From NCBI GenBank assembly GCA_028679075.1, contig JAJRCF010000004.1:1-64000 (forward strand): DNA of 64,000 nt, in the 5' to 3' direction. This stretch comes from Methanoregula sp. (GTDB lineage Archaea > Halobacteriota > Methanomicrobia > Methanomicrobiales > Methanospirillaceae). Under the pieces are notes generated by a model. It was not told where the DNA came from and searched no databases. It was given only the letters and a program-made list of their open reading frames with translations. Every line of letters starts with the position of its first letter. Positions within the stretch are counted from its first letter, which is position 1. Of the stretch, positions 60,355 through 64,000 are shown one piece after another. Both the position numbers and the translations under genes were made by a program.

Positions 60355-60775
60355 TTGTAATTCCAACTCCTTTCCCGACAGGATTTTTTACATCCTCATG
60401 AAACCATGATCTTTGAGAATCCCGTCAGGGCAGCCCAGCATGGTGTGAGAGCGTATATATCTCTTACCGGTTTTTGCAAAAAATGCATCAACAGGAAATA
60501 TCATGGGGATGAGTGCCCGGAAAAGAATCACACCGGTTTTCCCCGTGGTTATCAGGATTTTGCCAGCCAACACTTGTTTTCAAACGTAACCTTCACCGGG
60601 AAAAAGGTATGTTTTTCGTCGCGTTTCCTGCCATTAAATAATTCAACACTACGTCGATCCAGAAATCCGGCGTGGGGGGGATCAACAATCCTTGCTCCCA
60701 ATAATTGATACATAAAATGCAAAATCCCCGAATGGTAATATGCCACGTCAGCAATACCCACCGTTAGTGAAAATT

Positions 60776-63109
60776 ATGACACAAAAGAGTTACGGCGTAT
60801 ACGCAGGAATCGTCATCCTGCTCATCGCCCTGGTAATGTCCGTCGGTGCTGCTGACAGCACTGCGGAAGATATTGGCTACATCACGGTCGGATTGTACCC
60901 TGCTGCCAATTTTGATGCGCACTATGCATACAACACGGTCCCGACAGAAGTCTCGTTTCAGGATTACTCAACGGGCACAACCCCGATGACGTATGCCTGG
61001 GAATTTGGCGACGGCGCCGCTTCGACCGAGCAGAATCCCAAACACCGGTATCTCAGTAAAGGAGTATACACCGTCAAACTCACCATAACGAATTATTACG
61101 GCTCCAGCACTGAAACAAAAGTGGGATTCATCTCGATTGGCATGGCTCCGAATGCGGCATTTACCGGTGAGCCAACAACCGGCAATGCTCCCCTGAGCGT
61201 GGCATTCACCGATCGTTCAAGTGGTTATCCCACCTCGTGGAACTGGAATTTTGGTGACGGGCAGGAGTCCGATAAGCAGAACCCGGTACACACCTACTGG
61301 CCGGGCGGGGAGTATGCCGTGACCCTGACTGCCACCAATGACTATGGCAGGTCCAGCGTTACGAAGGATTACTACATCCACGTGATGCCCGCTCTTGATG
61401 CAAAATTCACCGCGGATCCAAAATCCGGATCAGCCCCGCTAGTGGTAAAATTCACGGATACATCAACCGGCAGCCCCGAATCCTGGACCTGGGATTTTGG
61501 TGACCGCACGATTTCAACGAGCCCGAACCCGGTCCATGCATATACCGCACAGGGTGCTTATGATGTCGTTCTTACCGTGAGGCGCGGGTTGAATGAAGAC
61601 AGTTCAACCCAGACGATCACGGTCGGTGGCGTGCCGGCAGCAAATTTTGTTGCAGACAGTACCACGGTCAGTGAGAAAACTCCTGTACGCTTCACGGACA
61701 CATCGCTCAATTCACCTGCTGCCTGGAACTGGGACTTCGGGGACGGTTCAACGTCAACCGCACAGAACCCATCCAAAGTCTATACGGCAAAAGGGGTATA
61801 CACCGTTACCCTGACAGCAGCGAACATAAACGGGAAGGATACCGAAACGAAAGTGAACTATATCACGGTTGGTATCCCCCCGACTGCTGAATTTGTCACC
61901 AAGATTCCAACCTCACAGACCGGGAGCCGGACACAGTACGTCAGGTTCATCGATACATCGGTTGGTAACCCGACATCCTGGACCTGGGACTTTGGCGATG
62001 ACTCGGGTTTCAGCGGCCAGTACCCCCCGCTCCATCTCTATAACCGGGACGGATCGTACACGGTATCACTGACCGTGGTAAATGCCTTTGGCCAGGACCG
62101 CGAGATCAAGACCAACCTTATCACCGTCAGGGAAGGGCCGAGGATTGACTTCAAGGCAGACAAAACGCGGTTGAGCGTGAACCAGTATGTCCGCTTCACG
62201 GACCTTTCCACGATGGCACCTACTTCATGGAACTGGGATTTCGGGGACGGGGGTTCAGGCACCGGACAGAATCCCGATCATGTATACCGCCAGCCGGGTG
62301 TGTACACCGTGCGGCTCTCCGCATCGGATGGATTCACCTCAAACACCCTGACAAAGAAAGACTACATCACGGTTGTTAATATTCCGGATGCCGACTTTGT
62401 GGCAGAAAAGACCAAAGGGATTACACCGTTTACCGCCTATTTCACCGATAAGTCTGCCGGCAACCCGACCGGGTGGAAATGGGATTTCGGGGATGGTTCA
62501 ACGTCAGCCGAGCAGAATCCCTCCCACATGTATACCACGTTTGGCAACGCATTGACCAACAAATTTACCGTGACCCTCACGGCAACAAATATCAACGGGG
62601 AGGGTAAGGAAACGAAAGTGGATTACATTACCGTAACCCAGACGCCCATTGCAGATTTCACCGTGGGAGACAGGCGTGGCAGGGCACCCTTTGTGGTGAA
62701 CTTCCAGGACCTCAGCGCCGGCGATCCGACAACATGGGCCTGGGATTTCGGCGATGCACAAACATCAACCGAGCAGAACCCGACACATGTGTACCCGTTT
62801 GAAGGCGCCTATGATGTCCGGCTTACGGTCACGAACCAGTATGGTTCCGACACGAATTTCAAGACCGGGACCACGTCCCAGCGGGGCAATGCCACACCCG
62901 TTCTCCTGCCGGTCTTCGTGGAAATTACTCCCATGGGGCTGACACCTGTCCCGACACAGCAGGCTCCGGCCCAACCCCAGCAGGCGACCCTGCAGGCACC
63001 CATGCAGACAACGGCTCAGGCTCCCGCGAAGTCACCGGTACCAATTCTTATACCCTTAGCTGCAACGGTGATTGGATCACTTGCCATTATCCTCGCAAAA
63101 AGGAAATAA
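60776..63109 (+). CDS. Secreted/surface-anchored PKD-repeat protein
   Basis: About eight PKD units (FGDGxxSxxQNPxHxYxxxGxYxVxLTxxN); signal helix; C-terminal TM SPVPILIPLAATVIGSLAIILAKRK. Confidence 0.9.
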   Translation: MTQKSYGVYAGIVILLIALVMSVGAADSTAEDIGYITVGLYPAANFDAHYAYNTVPTEVSFQDYSTGTTPMTYAWEFGDGAASTEQNPKHRYLSKGVYTVKLTITNYYGSSTETKVGFISIGMAPNAAFTGEPTTGNAPLSVAFTDRSSGYPTSWNWNFGDGQESDKQNPVHTYWPGGEYAVTLTATNDYGRSSVTKDYYIHVMPALDAKFTADPKSGSAPLVVKFTDTSTGSPESWTWDFGDRTISTSPNPVHAYTAQGAYDVVLTVRRGLNEDSSTQTITVGGVPAANFVADSTTVSEKTPVRFTDTSLNSPAAWNWDFGDGSTSTAQNPSKVYTAKGVYTVTLTAANINGKDTETKVNYITVGIPPTAEFVTKIPTSQTGSRTQYVRFIDTSVGNPTSWTWDFGDDSGFSGQYPPLHLYNRDGSYTVSLTVVNAFGQDREIKTNLITVREGPRIDFKADKTRLSVNQYVRFTDLSTMAPTSWNWDFGDGGSGTGQNPDHVYRQPGVYTVRLSASDGFTSNTLTKKDYITVVNIPDADFVAEKTKGITPFTAYFTDKSAGNPTGWKWDFGDGSTSAEQNPSHMYTTFGNALTNKFTVTLTATNINGEGKETKVDYITVTQTPIADFTVGDRRGRAPFVVNFQDLSAGDPTTWAWDFGDAQTSTEQNPTHVYPFEGAYDVRLTVTNQYGSDTNFKTGTTSQRGNATPVLLPVFVEITPMGLTPVPTQQAPAQPQQATLQAPMQTTAQAPAKSPVPILIPLAATVIGSLAIILAKRK

Positions 63110-63493
63110 TCCTTTTTTTATTACACATTGTTGACTTTAAAAATGATTATTACGACAGAATATCTTTAATCAGATTTTTGATTGTCACGTGGATCCCGGT
63201 TCTTATGATGCATTTCCCAGGATACATCATCTCATTGAGGCTCCGCATTTTTCAGGCACACGTTTAGATCTTATCAGTAATGGATATTTCAGGTTCCCTG
63301 AAAATGAAACACTCCTTGAATTTTCTTCCATCATCTTCACGGTGTTCGTCCTGAAGCCACCCCGGGACCTGAAGCAATTCGTATTTGGGATAATCAGGTT
63401 ATGGAGGTTCAGATTGTGGTCTTGTGCAGGAGGAGCATGAGTGAAAGTCCGTCTACTGGATCGTTCACATCGACCCTAAAAAAAATTCATCTT

Positions 63494-63658
63494 CTAATTG
63501 TTTCCTTTTTGTGTAATTCTACAGGCTTTGGGAATGCGCTTCATTCCTTTTAGTATATTCGCGTTCTCCTGGCGTTTCTTAATGTATCGCTTGTGATCGT
63601 ATCCCCACGTTGAAAGAACCGGCCACACAAAAATACTGGATGAGATCCACACAACCAT
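63494..63658 (-). CDS. Small hypothetical protein (54 aa)
   Basis: Manual translation MVVWISSSIFVWPVLSTWGYDHKRYIKKRQENANILKGMKRIPKACRITQKGNN*; below track cutoff. Confidence 0.3.
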   Translation of the reverse strand: MVVWISSSIFVWPVLSTWGYDHKRYIKKRQENANILKGMKRIPKACRITQKGNN

Positions 63659-63760
63659 GCGGGGTGCTGGTCATCCCGTGGGATGGCGGGAATTACTTAT
63701 TCCAGGGGGGAGCGTGCAAAAAAGGTTTGATAGTCCGTTCATGCAGGGGGGTGTTTCGGA

Positions 63761-64000
63761 TCAGACCAGGAGCAATGCTTTGACACGGTCAAATGTCATC
63801 CCTGAAGTGATCTTTTTATTATACATTAATGTGACCACGTTCCAGTCCATATCATTTAATTTTGGAGTGAGTTCTGAGTCTGCATTGAAGATACTGTCCG
63901 GATAATCGTTTGTCTCTCCCGGGAAACCCATCTCATACAATAGACCCCGTAATGTCCAGTGTGTTCGCCGGTCGCCGGTTAAATCAGCATTAATATAGAC
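63761..64000 (-). CDS. Partial CDS (5' end outside window), possible zinc metalloprotease-like secreted protein
   Basis: Manual translation VYINADLTGDRRTHWTLRGLLYEMGFPGETNDYPDSIFNADSELTPKLNDMDWNVVTLMYNKKITSGMTFDRVKALLLV*; resembles a degenerate matrixin-like HExxH...H / Met-turn arrangement. Confidence 0.5.
   Translation of the reverse strand, partial: VYINADLTGDRRTHWTLRGLLYEMGFPGETNDYPDSIFNADSELTPKLNDMDWNVVTLMYNKKITSGMTFDRVKALLLV

Overview
The window looks like a chromosomal segment of a methanogenic archaeon, probably Methanomicrobiales (Methanoregula-like). This is inferred from frhADGB, atwA, FmdE-family proteins and TRHDxxNQL-type kinases; no search was run. Left to right it contains: the F420-reducing hydrogenase operon; a repeat-rich intergenic region; a BtuF/FecCD-type importer with a methyltransferase, and an ABC-2 exporter; a minus-strand block with methyltransferases, flavin reductase, an Opp/Nik-type importer, two FmdE-like proteins and an orphan FecE-type ATPase next to a relic permease; atwA; a DUF134 regulator with a Cys-rich mini-protein; RNase J; a vWA-PP2C-kinase (TerY-P-like) triad; an RNB exonuclease; and a large signalling island. 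The signalling island is the most interesting part. It has a kaiC-kaiB-kaiB module flanked on both sides by paralogous HWE-type histidine kinase, REC-X-PadR response regulator and mini-Hsp20 units, followed by grpE-dnaK-dnaJ. Three genes in the island (a mini-Hsp20, kaiC, the second kaiB) appear to start at ACG, each 'ACG AAA' behind a GGTG(A) Shine-Dalgarno-like element. dnaK carries an in-frame TAG. Other observations are three families of dispersed or inverted repeats, a MITE-like nested hairpin, a permease relic, a repeated CATATG palindrome, recent tandem PAS duplications in two kinases, and four short or partial coding regions absent from the ORF track.
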